Shown here: piece after piece, positions 21,666 through 35,022 of the stretch
Position numbering within the stretch: position 1 is the stretch's first letter
Layout of the letters: each line of letters opens with the position of its first letter
From: Oncorhynchus masou masou
Lineage: Eukaryota > Chordata > Actinopteri > Salmoniformes > Salmonidae
Length of the DNA: 64,000 nucleotides
Reading direction: 5' to 3'
NCBI RefSeq assembly: GCF_036934945.1
Contig: NC_088224.1
Span: forward strand, 8,012,842 to 8,076,841
Notes under the pieces: generated by a model
Told to the model about the DNA's origin: nothing
Databases searched by the model: none
What the model saw: the letters and a program-made list of their open reading frames with translations, nothing else
Made by a program: the position numbers and the translations under genes

Positions 21666-22980
21666 TCAACTAGGCCAAACCCTCATTCATATTGGTTTCT
21701 GTCTATATCGGACATACAGGGTTCCAATAAGCAATTCTTGGGGTTCTTAGGAATTCTAGAACTATGGTTAGAAGTGTAGAGCCAAGGTTCTCCCCTTCTC
21801 GAACTGAGTCCTTTCTCTACAATGTCTTTATTGTTGAACTTTTAGTTTTGTGCTTGTGGAGGAGCATGTTGGGATCTGAATCGTAAAATCAGGTAAACGT
21901 CTGGGGCTAAGGGAGGATGTTGATTAGGGAAGGGGGGGGGGGGGCTGCGAGGGGGAAAGGGAGTATAGGTGTGTGGGGATATTGAAAGATATATAAAGTT
22001 ACCTAGGTTACTAGCTTGATCCGAGCTTGATATAACTAGCAATATAATGTTTGTTGTGTGCCGTGTTCCTAATAATGTTACATTTGAATTATGAAGTGAT
22101 TGTAAATGTTTAAACAGCACACCGCTGGGGGGGGCTACGCTACGCTAGCCATAGCACGAGAATATGTGATTATCCAAACCAAACTTATTTTTATATATAA
22201 ATACAGACACTGTCAGATCTTCATTTGGCTTTCAAGGGATCGTTGCTCTTTTATATAAGGATTAGGGATGATTCCTTACTTGGGGAAAAAAACACGCGTA
22301 ACTTTAGTCAGATGGCAACATCAGATTTATGCAAAACTATATTGAAGTTACTCACATGCATGTCCGGTTAGGATATGGGCTTTTTAGTTTTTCCTCTGAC
22401 CCCTGGGATGCGTTCCATAGGAGCCTGGGATGCGTTCCAAACGGCACACTATTCCCTATAGAGTGCACTACTTCTGACCCTATGGGCTCTGGCCAAAAGC
22501 TGTGTTATATATATGTATGTATATATATAGTGTGCCATTTGGGACTTGACCCCTGGGGTAAATATATGTTTGTGCTGGCTGAGTTGTTCTAGGCCCTGGG
22601 ATGTGATGAGGTGTTGCTGCCCGCCCCCCGGTGTGTCTGTGGTAGGATGGTGTTTCTACTGCCTTACCTACTGTCACGAAGTATCCCTTTGCCAAACACC
22701 TGGTAGAACACACCTGGTAGAACACACCTGGTAGCACACACCTGGTGGTACACACCTGGTGGTACACACCTCGCGTGTGAGAGAGGATGGTGGGGTGAGG
22801 GAGGTGGGAGAGGCAGGGGGCGGGAGAGAGGCAGGATGGGAGAGGAGGAGGGGGGGGCTGGGGAGTGTCGTAATTTAGGTCTTTAGAAAATCAAACGATA
22901 TATAAGAATTTCATGTCCCATTGAGAAGAGAAAGTACAGGGGGCAGAGTTTATCACATATTAGATGGTATTGTTCAGGGG
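21666..22980. other. kpna6 3' flank: poly-G run, palindromic repeat, small array
   Basis: No gene is seen. It holds a G-run near 21930 and a salmonid palindromic repeat near 22430-22550 (AATGGCAC / GTGCCATTTGGGA, CCTATAGAGTGCACTACTT). There is also a small 14-bp array ACACACCTGGTAGA at about 22694-22775 and a G-rich purine tract at about 22778-22860. Confidence 0.6.
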
Positions 22981-23475
22981 GCAGAGTTTATCACATATTA
23001 GTGGCGGTGAGGTAATGCCATCTATCATCTAGTTGGCGGTGAGGTAATACCATCTATCATCTAGTTGGCGGTGAGGTAATACCATCTATCATCTAGTTGG
23101 CGGTGAGGTAATACCATCTATCATCTAGTTGGCGGTGAGGTAATACCATCTATCATCTAGTTGGCGGTGAGGTAATACCATATATCATCTAGTTGGCGGT
23201 GAGGTAATACCATATATCATCTAGTTGGCGGTGAGGTAATACCATCTATCATCTAGTTGGCGGTGAGGTAATACCATCTATCATCTAGTTGGCGGTGAGG
23301 TAATACCATCTATCATCTAGTTGGCGGTGAGGTAATACCATCTATCATCTAGTTGGCGGTGAGGTAATACCATCTATCATCTAGTTGGCGGTGAGGTAAT
23401 ACCATCTATCATCTAGTAGGCGGTGAGGTAATACCATCTATCATCTAGTTGGCGGTGAGGTAATACCATCTATTT
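22981..23475. repeat. 32-bp minisatellite (about 15 copies)
   Basis: Very uniform units contain GGCGGTGAGGTAATACCATC followed by TATCATCTAGTT. Downstream of kpna6, possibly in a long 3' UTR. Confidence 0.93.
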
Positions 23476-23544
23476 GAGGTAAGTTACTGGAACTCTGCTG
23501 TGTTTGGAAGAAATGGGAATGAGAACTTGTAATATTCCATGGGT

Positions 23545-24130
23545 CGTTGTGATGGGGATAAGTACTAGGTATCGTTGGGATGGGGATAAGTACTAGGTGT
23601 CGTTGTGATGGGGATAAGTACTAGGTATCGTTGGGATGGGGATAAGTACTAGGTATCGTTGGGATGGGGATAAGTACTAGGTATCGTTGGGGTGGGGATA
23701 AGTACTAGGAATCGTGATGGGGGTAAGTACTAGGAATCGTTGTGATGGGGATAAGTACTAGGTATCGTTGTGATGGGGATAAGTACTAGGTATCGTTGTG
23801 ATGGGGATAAGCACTAGGTATCGTTGTGATGGGGATAAGCACTAGGTATCGTTGGGATGGGGATAAGCACTAGGTATCGTTGGGATGGGGATAAGTACTA
23901 GGTATCGTTGTGATGGGGATAAGTACTAGGTATCGTTGGGATGGGGATAAGTACTGGGTATCGTTGTGATGGGGATAAGTACTAGGTATCGTTGTGATGG
24001 GGATAAGTACTAGGTATCGTTGTGATGGGGATAAGTACTAGGTATCGTTGGGATGGGGATAAGTACTGGGTATCGTTGTGATGGGGATAAGTACTGGGTA
24101 TCGTTGTGATGGGGATAAGTACTAGGTATT
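23545..24130. repeat. 28-bp minisatellite (about 21 copies)
   Basis: Units contain GATGGGGATAAGTACTAGGT followed by ATCGTTGT or ATCGTTGG. It follows the preceding array after about 70 bp of unique sequence. Confidence 0.93.
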
Positions 24131-24144
24131 GATGTGTATTATTC

Positions 24145-24455
24145 TAGAGAGTCTCTGGTCAGAGGTAGAAGCCACTCGTTTTGACACCTAGAGAGTCTCT
24201 GGTCAGAGGTAGAAGCCACTCGTTTTGACACCTAGAGAGTCTCTGGTCAGAGGTAGAAGCCACTCGTTTTGACACCTAGAGAGTCTCTGGTCAGAGGTAG
24301 AAGCCACTCGTTTTGACACCTAGAGAGTCTCTGGTCAGAGGTAGAAGCCACTCGTTTTGACACCTAGAGAGTCTCTGGTCAGAGGTAGAAGCCACTCGTT
24401 TTGACACCTATCGAGTCTCTGACTAGAGGTAGAAGCCACTCGTTTTGACAGGAGC
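24145..24455. repeat. 44-bp tandem repeat (about 7 copies)
   Basis: Nearly identical units contain GAGAGTCTCTGGTCAGAGGT followed by AGAAGCCACTCGTTTTGACA. The last copies are diverged. Confidence 0.93.
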
Positions 24456-25744
24456 CACGTAGAGAACCTCTATATCGGACAGCGTGTCATTTGAAATGAA
24501 AACGTAGATCGAACGACAACCGGGGTTTGGCAAGGGATACGTGTTTTAATTTAGACCGTGACGGACCTCACCGCGGAAATTCTAGTAAAGAGATGTATTT
24601 GCACACACACTTCATGCATACAACACCAGAAGACAGTACACAGTACACACGGACGAGTGCTACACAACAAGGAAAAACAACTTCCATTATCCAGTTTATT
24701 TTGTATTTTTTTGAATGAACATTGTGTTTTCTTTTTCTGTGTTCTATTTCTACAGGTTTTGGTTTCCGATGCACTATGTTCGTTCAATGTTTTTTTTTTT
24801 TATTGCATCGTTTTGCCACTTCCTGTTAGGCACTTTTTGAAGTTATGCACTTAACATGTTTTAATTAAATAATGCACCCACCCACCCACACACAGTGCAA
24901 TGCTCCTATTGAAAAGATTAGATTAATACTGGAGGTGGAAGGTATGACACAAAGGATTATTAAAGTGCAACAATCAAATTCACAGCATCATTTCCTCATA
25001 CCTCTCTTTTTAAAGAATATCAGAGAGAATGGGACATTTCTGGTATTTATTTTCTTGAGGAAGATTACGGTGTATTTACTGATATTAAGGAAACCTATTT
25101 TCTTCCTCTGCTACATTGACTGAAGATGGTTTGATGTTATGCCCTTAGACACAGATCTAGGATCAGCTTACCTTCAATCATAACCTTAAATATCAATTGG
25201 GGGGTTGGGGGGGGGGGGGTCAGTTCAAGCTGAACTCAGATCAGTGTCTATGGGTTGAGTGGAGCTTATGGGATCCCAAACATCTGGTAGTGTGACCACT
25301 GACTGCAGTTGTTTGGGGGAAGAGACATATATGTCTAATGGTTATATTTCCATCGGAGTCTGGTAGCGGCTTGTTCTGTGGAACCATCCATTTCCCCTTG
25401 TGGAGTTGAACTGACTGGGTTGAGCTAAACAACATCGGAATAGTAGGATTTTTGGTTTGTTTGGTAGCGAAACAAAGTGAATGTGGACAAAAAAATATAT
25501 ATTTTTAAAAACTTTTCTAAAAGTTGGAAGGATATTTGTAATGCAGCAGGATTTCTTCATTTTGGGGGGGGGGGTGACTTCTTCATATGCTAGCTATGAG
25601 AGATCCCTTGTCATTGCACCTGTTTATATAGCAAGTCATTCCCTTATGGTTCTATTGTCTTACCTGGTGTGGTGTCTCGGTAGGTTGAGCCTGTGAGGTT
25701 GTGAGCCATGACTTTATGCAATGTCTTATCGTATTATATGTCCA
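24456..25744. other. Intergenic DNA, no gene recognised
   Basis: AT-rich sequence with short G-runs (25201-25220, 25563-25573) and a GATCTAGGATCAGCTTACC fragment near 25150, which resembles the one after txlna (44683-44760) and is a dispersed salmonid repeat. Small open frames show no family resemblance. Confidence 0.5.
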
Positions 25745-26330
25745 ACTCTGCAATGAGGATGATTTGTGGTCTGCAATGATGAGGATGATTTGTGGTCTGC
25801 AATGATGAGGATGATTTGTGGTCTGCAATGATGAGGATGATTTATGGTCTGCAATGATGAGGATGATTTATGGTCTGCAATGATGAGGATGATTTATGGT
25901 CTGCAATGATGAGGATGATTTATGGTCTGCAATGATGAGGATGATTTATGGTCTGCAATGATGAGGATGATTTGTGGTCTGCAATGATGAGGATGATTTG
26001 TGGTCTGCAATGATGAGGATGATTTATGGTCTGCAATGATGAGGATGATTTATGGTCTGCAATGATGAGGATGATTTATGGTCTGCAATGATGAGGATGA
26101 TTTGTGGTCTGCAATGATGAGGATGATTTGTGGTCTGCAATGATGAGGATGATTTATTTATGGTCTGCAATGATGAGGATGATTTATGGTCTGCAATGAT
26201 GAGGATGATTTATGGTCTGCAATGATGAGGATGATTTATGGTCTGCAATGATGAGGATGATTTATGGTCTGCAATGATGAGGATGATTTATGGTCTGCAA
26301 TGATGAGGATGATTTATGGTCTGCAATGAC
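25745..26330. repeat. 26-bp minisatellite (about 22 copies)
   Basis: Units GATGAGGATGATTTATGGTC plus TGCAAT, with TTTGTGG variants in blocks. Confidence 0.93.
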
Positions 26331-27445
26331 GGTGACTCGTGGTTTTGGACACGTTGTGCTTTGGTTGACATGCAACTTGTATTCAAATTTGTTAAGAGAC
26401 GAAGCTTGGCATTGATCTGACATAGAGCAGCTTGTAATGGTCATAGACTACAGGCTATTTTAGGATTCTGTACACCATGGTTGTCTAAAGGGAAATGGTT
26501 GTCCACAGAACAAGTGACCCCCAAAAACAGACATTTGAGACTAAATAAATCTAGAAAATAATGAAACATTAGCTAAATAACTTTCTCTCCATCACTAACA
26601 TGTGAAGCAGCATTTATATATTAGTAGTCTTTGTTTGTTTTTTTTTGTTTTTTTCGGATGTACTTTTGTGTGCAGTCTATCAACAAAGACTACCAGAATA
26701 GTAAGATATTATACAAATCAGTGGATTAAATGTATATTTCTAATTGTGAAAAATGAAAATGCACTCCTATTCACTGAAGTGCCAATCCTGACCAACTACA
26801 GACTTGAGGTTGATTAAACGTCTTTTGAGTTGGTGATCATAATCTTTTTTTTTTTCTTGAATGTGCACGTTTGTAGTGCAAAATACTGTTGATGTTTGTT
26901 TTCTTATCTTCTAGTTCCATGACTTGCCGTGGTTTCTCTAAACAAGTGGCATTCTTTACTGCTTTTGCACAAAAAAAAAACTGGGATTGAGTCAGAACAG
27001 AGGAATAATTTAATCGACAAAAAAAATATATATATATTTTTTATTCTATCATGGTGATAAGTGAATAATGATGCTCTTTTCTTCCATTTTTGAATGTGTT
27101 GTTTTCACTGTTCAGACCTCACGCTGATGCAACTGCAGGACCGCCAGTCCAGACATGGGTTTGATTAGAGAAAGGCAGAGCCATCAAGTGTAATTTTAGG
27201 CTGAGAACAGACTGCATTGCACATTAGGTCCCCAAGTTATTCCTTAGTCGGGTAATATGGTCTGGAAAAGCTCCGAGCCCAGGCCAATACAGGGCCACGT
27301 TCAGTAGCTAAACGTTGCAGATAGACGAGCCAACGTGATTCATTCTACATTTTAGAGGCATGTTTGTTCTACATAGAAATATTTCTATCTTAATGTTCTA
27401 AACTGTTGTGCCCTGCTGAACGGTCTGCTCAACTTGAACTTCCAT
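26331..27445. other. Intergenic DNA, no gene recognised
   Basis: AT-rich with several poly-T/poly-A runs. No exon, transposase or tandem array was identified. Confidence 0.4.
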
Positions 27446-27608
27446 GTTGGCACGACCCATCTACCCACAAACAGCCACATAATGCACGACCCATCTACCC
27501 ACACACAGCCACGTAATGCACGACCCATCTACCCACAAACAGCCACATAATGCACGACCCATCTACCCACAAACAGCCACCTAATGCACGACCCATCTAC
27601 CCACAAAC
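27446..27608. repeat. 34-bp tandem repeat (about 4.5 copies)
   Basis: Units contain GCACGACCCATCTACCCACA followed by AACAGCCACATAAT. Confidence 0.9.
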
Positions 27609-29265
27609 AACTAACAGCTAATTTATTTTTTCTTCTTTAAAAAAAAACTTTTTTTGTTGACTTTGTGGTGCTTTGCCATTGCATGTACATTGACTTGGAT
27701 ATAGAGGGTATATAATTATTATTGGCTGGACAGACCCAGTCACTCACTCAACCAATCACTTGTCACTAGCTTTCAGCTATCTCTTGATTTAGCACAATGA
27801 ATCAGAAGCTACATCCTTGGCTGAGAATGAACCAACCAATCAGAGCTGCAATAGAATATTCTCTAAAAGTCAACCATCCCCAGGGATTCATTTAAGACTG
27901 CTCCCAAAAGTGCATCCTATTTCATATCTAACGTGCTACTTTTGGAACAGGGGTCCATTGGGGCTCTGGTGAAAAGTAGTGCAGTAATTAAGGAATAGAC
28001 TGTCATTTGGGACAGAACAGTCTTTCCTTCCTCCCTTCAGTGCAATTAACAGAGCTGAATGAATCCTACACATGCCTAATGATTTCTGCAACGTGCTGAA
28101 ATGCTTCATATTGCAATTAGTAGAAGGGACAGGAGGTTTTTCCTGACCAGGAGAAAATCAAATGTTATTTGAGACATGCGTCCAACACACCAGGTGTAGA
28201 TCTTACAGTGAAATGCTTTTCAAGCCCTTAACCAGTTTTAAGAAGAAAGTGTTAAAAGTATTTATTTCCTAAAATATTCTGTGTCCCAAATGGCACTATA
28301 TTCCCTACAGCAGGGGTATTTTCTCTTCTACTCGATAATTAATTGCACACATCTGGTGTCCCAGGTCTAAATCAGTCCCTGATTAGAGGGGAACAATGAA
28401 ATAGTGCAGTGATACTGGCTTCGAGGTCCAGCGTTGAGTTTGAGGGCCCTATATAGTGCACTACTTTTGACCAGAAACCTATTGGCCATGGTCAAAAGTA
28501 GTGCACTATATATGGAATGGGGTGCCATTTGGGATCAAAAGTAGTGCACTATATAGGGAATAGGGTGCCATTTGGGAGGGCCTACTGGGTTGTAGTTATT
28601 TGCTATAGTGTTTCCCTGTCAGGCCCTATGGTCGGGAATAACTCCTACCCCTAGGCAAAGATTTGAAAAAAGAATAAAGATAACATTTTAAATGGGACTT
28701 TTCTTGTGGTCCGTCCTAGATCCTGTAAATGTGTATATCCCCGAAAATCCCAAGCCACGCCTTTTAATGCTCGGCTTTGTCAAATAATGCTCTCTGTTCT
28801 ACAATTGTTTACAATGCAAGACGTTTGTAAAGTATTTTTCACGTGTCATAACTGACCAGTCTTGGTGTATACTCTTTGATCCTCTCATTTATCTTTGGCA
28901 ATGTATTTATTTCTAAAAACAAATATTTTACTTTTTTTTTTTTTTTTTTTAGCTTTTCGATAACCCATCATGTACTGTGACTTGACTTGACTTTACCGAC
29001 GGTATGAATGAGTGACACAACTGATACGCTTCAACGGAACATGACACAAACAGGAATACATAAACAACAACGAAAATGCATTAACAAATATTGGAAATGT
29101 GTTCAAGTGAAAGTTGTGGAAACTGTGCGATATATATATATATATTAAAACAAATGTTGCAACCCTTTTAATGTCTGTTGATTTTCCATTGCTTGAACAT
29201 GTTTTGAATTACAAAAAGATACCAAAATGTGAATGCATTTTGCTTCTGTATGTGTGAGAAGAAAC
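27609..29265. other. Intergenic DNA with salmonid palindromic repeats
   Basis: The block at about 28440-28585 holds CTATATAGTGCACTACTTTT and its inverted and direct copies (CAAAAGTAGTGCACTATATA, GTGCCATTTGGGA), a compact palindromic element also seen at 22430-22550 and 44975-45060. A LINE-tail fragment may lie near 28155-28250. No gene seen. Confidence 0.6.
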
Positions 29266-29541
29266 TATACTGAACAATAATATAAACACAACATGGTCCT
29301 ATGTTTCACGAGCTGAAATAAAATATCCCAGAAATGTTCCATGTACACGAAAAGCTTACTTCTCTCAAATTTTTGTGCACAAAGTTGTTTACATCCCTGC
29401 TAGTGAGCATTTCTTCTTCGCTAAAATAATCAATCCACCTGACAGGTGTGGCATATCAAGAAGCTGATTAAACAGCATGTTCATTACACGGGTGCACCTT
29501 GTACTGTGGACAATAAACTATTATATATATACTAATACTAT

Positions 29542-29572
<31 letters not shown>

Positions 29573-29904
29573 CTACTATAAGCCACTCTAAAATGTGCAG
29601 TTTTGTCACACAACACAATGCCACAGATGTCTCAAGTTTTGAGGGAGAGTGCAATTGGCATGCTGACAGCAAATGTTCACCACAGCTGTTGCGAGAGAAT
29701 TTAATGTTAATTTCTCTACCATAAGCCACCTCATGTCATTTTAGAGAATTTGGCAGTACGTCTGATCGGCCTCACAACCACAGACTGTGAAACCACACCA
29801 GCCCAGGACCTCCACATCTTGATTCTTGGTTCTCTCCAGACCTGACTGCCCTTAACCAACACAAAAACATCCTGTGGCGTTCTGTATTCGCATCGAACAG
29901 CCCC

Positions 29905-32627
29905 CATGAAATGCAACTTTTCAGGGAAGTTACAAATCCAATATACACAGGCAGTTAGAAAAGCTAAGGCTAGCTTTTTCGATCAGAAATTTGCTTCCTG
30001 CAACACAAACTCAAAAAAGTTATGGGACATTGTAAAGTCCATGGAGATGAAGAGCATCTCCTCCCAGCTGCCCACTGCACTGAGGATAGGAAACTCTGTC
30101 ACCACTGATAAATCCACTATAATTGAGAATTTCAATAAGCATTTTTCTATGGCTGGCCATGCTTTCCACCTGGCTACCCCTACCCCGGTCAACGGCATTG
30201 CACCCCCCACAGCAACTCGCTCAAGCCTTCCCCATTTCTCCTTCTCCCAAATGCAGTTAGCTGATGTTCTGAAAGAGCTGCAAAATCTGGACCCCTGGTA
30301 ATCAGCCGGGCTAGACAATCTGGACCCTTTCTTTCTAAAGTTATCGGCCGAAATTGTTGCAATCCCTATTACTAGCCTGTTCAACCTCTCTAGTCGTCTG
30401 TGATTCCCAAAGATTGGAAAGCAGCTGCGGTCATCCCCCTCTTCAAAGGGGGGGGACACTCTTGACCCAAACTGCTACAGACCTATATCTATCCAACCCT
30501 GCCTTTCTAAGGTCTTCGAAAGCCAAGTTAACAAACATATCCCCGACCATTTCGAATCCCACCGTAACTTCTCCACTATGCAATCTGGTTTCAGAGCTGG
30601 TCATGGGTGCACCTCAGCCACGCTCAAGGTCCTAAACGATATCTTAACCGCCATCGATAAGAAACAATACTGTGCAGCCGTCTTCATTGACCTGTCCAAG
30701 GCTTTTTATTTTTTTCTTATTATTTTTTACTTTTTCTCCCCAATTTTGTGGTATCCAATTGTTTTTAGTAGCTAATATCTTGTCTCATCAATACAACTCC
30801 CGTACGGGCTCGGGAGAAACGGAGGTTGAAAGTCCTCCGATACACAATCCAACCAAGCCGCATTGCTTCTTAACACAGTGCGCATCCAACCCGGAAGCCA
30901 ACCGTGCACCTGGCAACCTTGGTTAGCGTGCACTGCGCCCGGCCCGCCACAGGAGTTGCTGGTGCGCGATGAGACAAGGCCAAGCCCTACCGGCCAAGCC
31001 CTCACAAACCCTGACGACGCTAGGCCACTTGTGCGTCGCCCCACGGACCTCCCGGTCGCGGCTGGTTACGACAGAGCCTGGGCGCGAACCCACGGTCTCT
31101 GATGGCACAGCTGGCGCTGCAGTACGGCGCCCTTAACCACTGCGCCACCTGGGAGGCCCCCTGGCCAGGGCTTTTGACTCTGTCAATCACCACATCCTCA
31201 TCGGCAGACAACAGCCTCGGTTTCTCAAATGATTGCCTCACCTGGTTCACCAACTACTTCTCCTACTGAGTTCAGTGTGTCAAATCTGAGGGCCTGTTGT
31301 CCGGGCCTCGGCAGTCTCTATGGGGGTGCCACAGGGTTCAATTCTTGGGCCGACTCTCTTCTCTGTATACATCAATGATGTCGCTCTTGCTGCTGGTGAG
31401 TCTCTGATCCACCTCTAGGCAGACAACACCATTCTGTAAACTTCTGGCCCTTCTTTGGACACTGTGTTAACAACCCTCCAGACGAGCTTCAATGCCATAC
31501 AACTCTCCTTCCGTGGTCTCCAACTGCTCTTAAATACAAGTAAAACTAAATGCATGCTCTTCAACCGATCGCGGCCTGCACCTGCTCGCCCGTCCAGCAT
31601 CACTACTCTGGACGGTTCTGACTTAGAATATGTGGACAACTATAAATACCTAGGTGTCTGGTTAGACTGTAAACTCTCCTTCCAGACTCATATAAAACAT
31701 CTCCAATCCAAAGTTGAATCTAGAATTGGCTTCCTATTTCGCAACAAGGCATCCTTCACTCATGCTGCCAAACATACCCTCGTAAAACTGACCATCTTAC
31801 CGATCTTCGACTTTGGCGATGTAATTTACAAAATAGCTTCCAATACCCTACTCAACAAATTGGATGCAGTCTATCACAGTGCCATCCGTTTTGTCACCAA
31901 AGCCCCATATACTACCCACCACTGCGACATGTACGCTCTCGCTTCATACTTGTCGCCAAACCCACTGGCTCCAGGTCATCTACAAGACCCTGCTAGGTAA
32001 AGTCACAAATTATCTCAGCTCACGGGTCACCATAGCAGTACCCACCCGTAGCACGCATTCCAGCAAGTATATCTCACTTGTCACCCCCAAAGCCAATTCC
32101 TCCTTTGGCCGCCTCTCCTTCCAGTTCTCTGCTGCCAATGACTGTGACGGACTACATAAGTCTCTGAAACTGGGAACACATCTCCCTCACTAGCTTTAAG
32201 CACCAGCTGTCAGAGCAGCTCACAGATCACTGCACCTGTACATAGCCCATCTATAAATAGCCCAAACAACTCCCTCTCCCCTGCTGTATATATTTATTTA
32301 TTCTGCTCTTTGCACCCTAGTATTTCTACTTTGCACACTCATCTACTGTCAAATCTACCATTCCAGTGTTTTACTTGTTATATTGTATTTACTTCGCCAC
32401 CGTGGCCTATTTATTGCCTTTACCTCCCTTATCTCACCTAATTTGCTCACATTGTATATACTTATTTTTCTACTGTATTATTGACTGTATGTTTGTTTTA
32501 CTCTATGTGTAACTCTGTGTTGTTATATGTGTCGAACTGCTTTGCTTTATATTGGCCAGGTCGCAGTTGTAAATGAGAACTTGTTCTCAACTTGCCTACC
32601 TGGTTAAATAAAGGTGAAATAAAAAAA
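29905..32627 (+). mobile_element. Degenerate non-LTR retrotransposon (LINE), RT region
   Basis: Reverse-transcriptase motifs survive in pieces: KAAAVIPLFKGG and YRPISI-like (30400-30490), STMQSGFRAGHGCTSATLKV (about 30575-30630), AAVFIDLSKAF, then after a SINE insertion VPQGSILGPTLFSVYINDVA (about 31325-31385), a lost FADD-type block (ADNTIL), and LNTSKTKCMLFNRSRP with YKYLGVWLDCKLSFQTHIKH (31530-31700). Stops and shifts make it a pseudogene. Its 3' tail CTTGCCTACCTGGTTAAATA is the tail shared with salmonid SINEs. The 5' end is missing. Confidence 0.9.
30707..31161 (-). mobile_element. tRNA-derived SINE inserted in the LINE
   Basis: Read on the minus strand it has a tRNA-like promoter (GGTGGCGCAGTGGTTAAGGG and GGTTCGCGCCCAGGCTC as A and B boxes), and ends near an A/T-rich tail at 30707-30740. 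The flanks CCAAGGCTTTT and CCAGGGCTTTT are the target-site duplication. They interrupt the LINE codons for the LSKAFDS motif. Confidence 0.9.
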
Positions 32628-32917
32628 TCTGGCTTCTTCAGCCATCTGGACAGCTGATGAAACTGAGGAGTATTTCTGTTTGGAATAAAGCCTTTTTGTT
32701 GGGAAAAAATCATTCCGATGGCGCTGGGCTGGCTCCCAAGTGGGTGGGCCTATGCCCTCCCTGGTCCACCCATGGCTGCACCCCTGCCCAGTCATGTGAA
32801 ATCCATAGATTAGGGATTTATGAATTTATTTGAATTAACTGATATCCTTATATGAACTGTAACTCAGTAAAGTTGTTAAAATTGTTGCATGTTGCGTTTA
32901 TATTTTTGTTCAGTTTC

Positions 32918-33090
32918 GAAACCGTGAATAAAAGTTTTTGTAGTTCTGAGTAGGGCGTTTGAACGACATATTCCACTTACCCGCAATTGTTAGCTACGCA
33001 CTTCCGTTGTGCCTTGTGTATTTCCTGTCACGGTCGGTAGGAGGAAAAGCAGTAGGCAACAGAGACGTGTATTTATAGAGTTGGAAGAAG
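32918..33090 (+). promoter_or_regulatory. txlna: Probable txlna promoter and 5' UTR exon
   Basis: Single-copy sequence between the transposon nest and a candidate first-exon donor GGAAGAAG/GTAAAC at 33090/33091. The coding exon begins with an acceptor (TATGTTTCAG, 33757-33766) just 10 bases before the ATG, so an upstream non-coding exon is required; this is the best candidate. No TATA box is clear. Confidence 0.45.
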
Positions 33091-33766
33091 GTAAACCGTA
33101 ATTTTTATTTTCTAATAAATTACCTAAAGCTTATCCCAACGAATTAATAATGACTGTGCCATATGAGGTGTCGTGTTTCTTTGGTTTGTTCCCTAGCGTA
33201 GAGCCAAGCTAGAAAGCAAAATGCTAACTAGCGAACTTAGCTAGCTTGCGAACTCTTCTAAACGGCACTGTCATTTGTTAAACTAGTTTCACTTTCCAGT
33301 AGCTAAGTTGTGTGTTTTGGTTGCTAATAGAAGGGGTATTGTTTCACTTGCTTGACAAAGCTAGTGAGTTGATGACTTTCCAAAATTGTTAACTCTTCCA
33401 CTCGCTAGCATATAGCTAGCTAGACTTTGGCCGTGTTGAAAATGTAACTTCGTCCACATTAATTCGTTGCTATGCTGGTAACTTAGCTAACTAACGTTAA
33501 CTGTCGTTCGCCATTTCAGATCCATTTTTACATTAGTAAAAGCGTGATTACTGGTGAACAGCTGACCGAAAGCGAGCTAACTTAAAGGTTTAACTAGACG
33601 TTTGGCAGTTACGTTTCTTGCTTTTCTCAAGTGCAGGTGCAACATGTGTTTTATAATAGCCAGCGAACATTTGAATATTCGGATCTGTAACAGACACGGC
33701 ACAGTTAAATTTTTCCATATACAAACATAATGATCGATGACCATTTTTTTTAATACTATGTTTCAG
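33091..33766. other. First txlna intron (candidate)
   Basis: GCTAGC-rich, AT-rich sequence with no array and no coding exon. It ends in the acceptor TATGTTTCAG. Confidence 0.45.
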
Positions 33767-33776
33767 GCATTTCATC

Positions 33777-34970
33777 ATGAAGAAACAGGACACGGAAGAG
33801 TCGGCCACGCAGGGCAGTGACGCGGCTCCACCACCTGGCACTGGAGAGATGGAGGGAAGCACAGCGGCAAAAGACGTTACAGAGACCAGTAGCCCAAAAG
33901 ACGTTATAGCTACTGTCAGCCCTAAAGAGCCAGACAGACCTTCACAGATTGATGGGGCTGAAAGTTCAGGTAACGTTAGCACTGTGTCTTAAGTGACACT
34001 GATTGTCACAGATGTGATGGAACTAATAACGCTCGTCAAATGCACCAATTTTCAATGTTTACGGTGAACATCTTTTGACAGGGTTGGCTATTTGTCACTA
34101 TAGTTTTGTGTAGCTATCACATCTTTCAGCCACAACGTGTCAAGTTTTGCAGTATTAAAATAATGAATGTAACTCCAAGTCTATTGCGCTAGGAACCTTC
34201 AACAACGCTCATTTACTCTGAATTCTTGTTTACACTTTAGGGTTGGATATTTTCAGTCTATTTTTTTTTACAAATGTTCCATCCGGAGAATAAATCACTT
34301 TTCTGATTGAAAATTCAAGCCTGATGCTAGCTGCTCCTGATGGGCCATACATTAAGTACATTTTATCAGCCCTACATTAGACATTTCATGAGCCCAAGCC
34401 CCCAAAAAACCCAAATGATTGTGCCGTTATCCAATACAGAAAAACACAAGAGCCCATAGATGTGGCTAGCTCTGAGCTCTCTTGGGTACATAAATGAAAC
34501 TAGCTTCAGTAGGTTGATCTTTTTGAGTGTGAACTGTATTGTTGGGACTGGAGTTACGCACATCCTTCAAACAGCGATAAAGCAGGGAGAGAACATGATG
34601 CTGGTGCAGCACATGCGGCCTACAAAAGTGCTTTAATTTAACTAGGCAACTCAGTTAAGAACAAATTCTTATTTTCAAACCGTCCGGTACCTGGTTCGAA
34701 TCCAGGCTGCATCACATCCAGCTGTGATTGGGAGTCCCGTAGGGCGGTGCACAATTGGTCCAGGTTTGGCCGTGGTAGGCCGTCATTGTAAATAAAAATG
34801 TGTTCTTAACTGACTTGCCTAGTTAAATAAAGGTTGTTGTGTTTTTTTTTAAATCCCCTAACCCAGCCGACGCTGAGCCAATTTCTGCGCCACCCAAAGT
34901 TACATGTATAGGCTAGAGAATTTGTTTTTCATTTGAAATATAATAGGGCCTATTTGTATAATTCGGCTGA

Positions 34971-35022
<52 letters not shown>

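Larger units (their letters stand above)
29266..32917. mobile_element. Tc1-like (probably non-autonomous) element split by a LINE
   Basis: Terminal repeats: left CTGAACAATAATATAAACAC, right end ATATTTTTGTTCAG (its reverse complement CTGAACAAAAATATAAACGC matches). The outer parts are 29266 to about 29900 and about 32628-32917; the middle is the LINE described next. No intact transposase is present. Confidence 0.85.

Noticed and set aside
30354..32193. Reverse-transcriptase open frames as functional genes
   Set aside because: Motifs are split among frames, with stops and a SINE insertion; a dead LINE.
33777..33992. Stand-alone 71-residue protein
   Set aside because: It is the first coding exon of txlna read past its donor TCAG/GTAACG; the frame continues at 37066.
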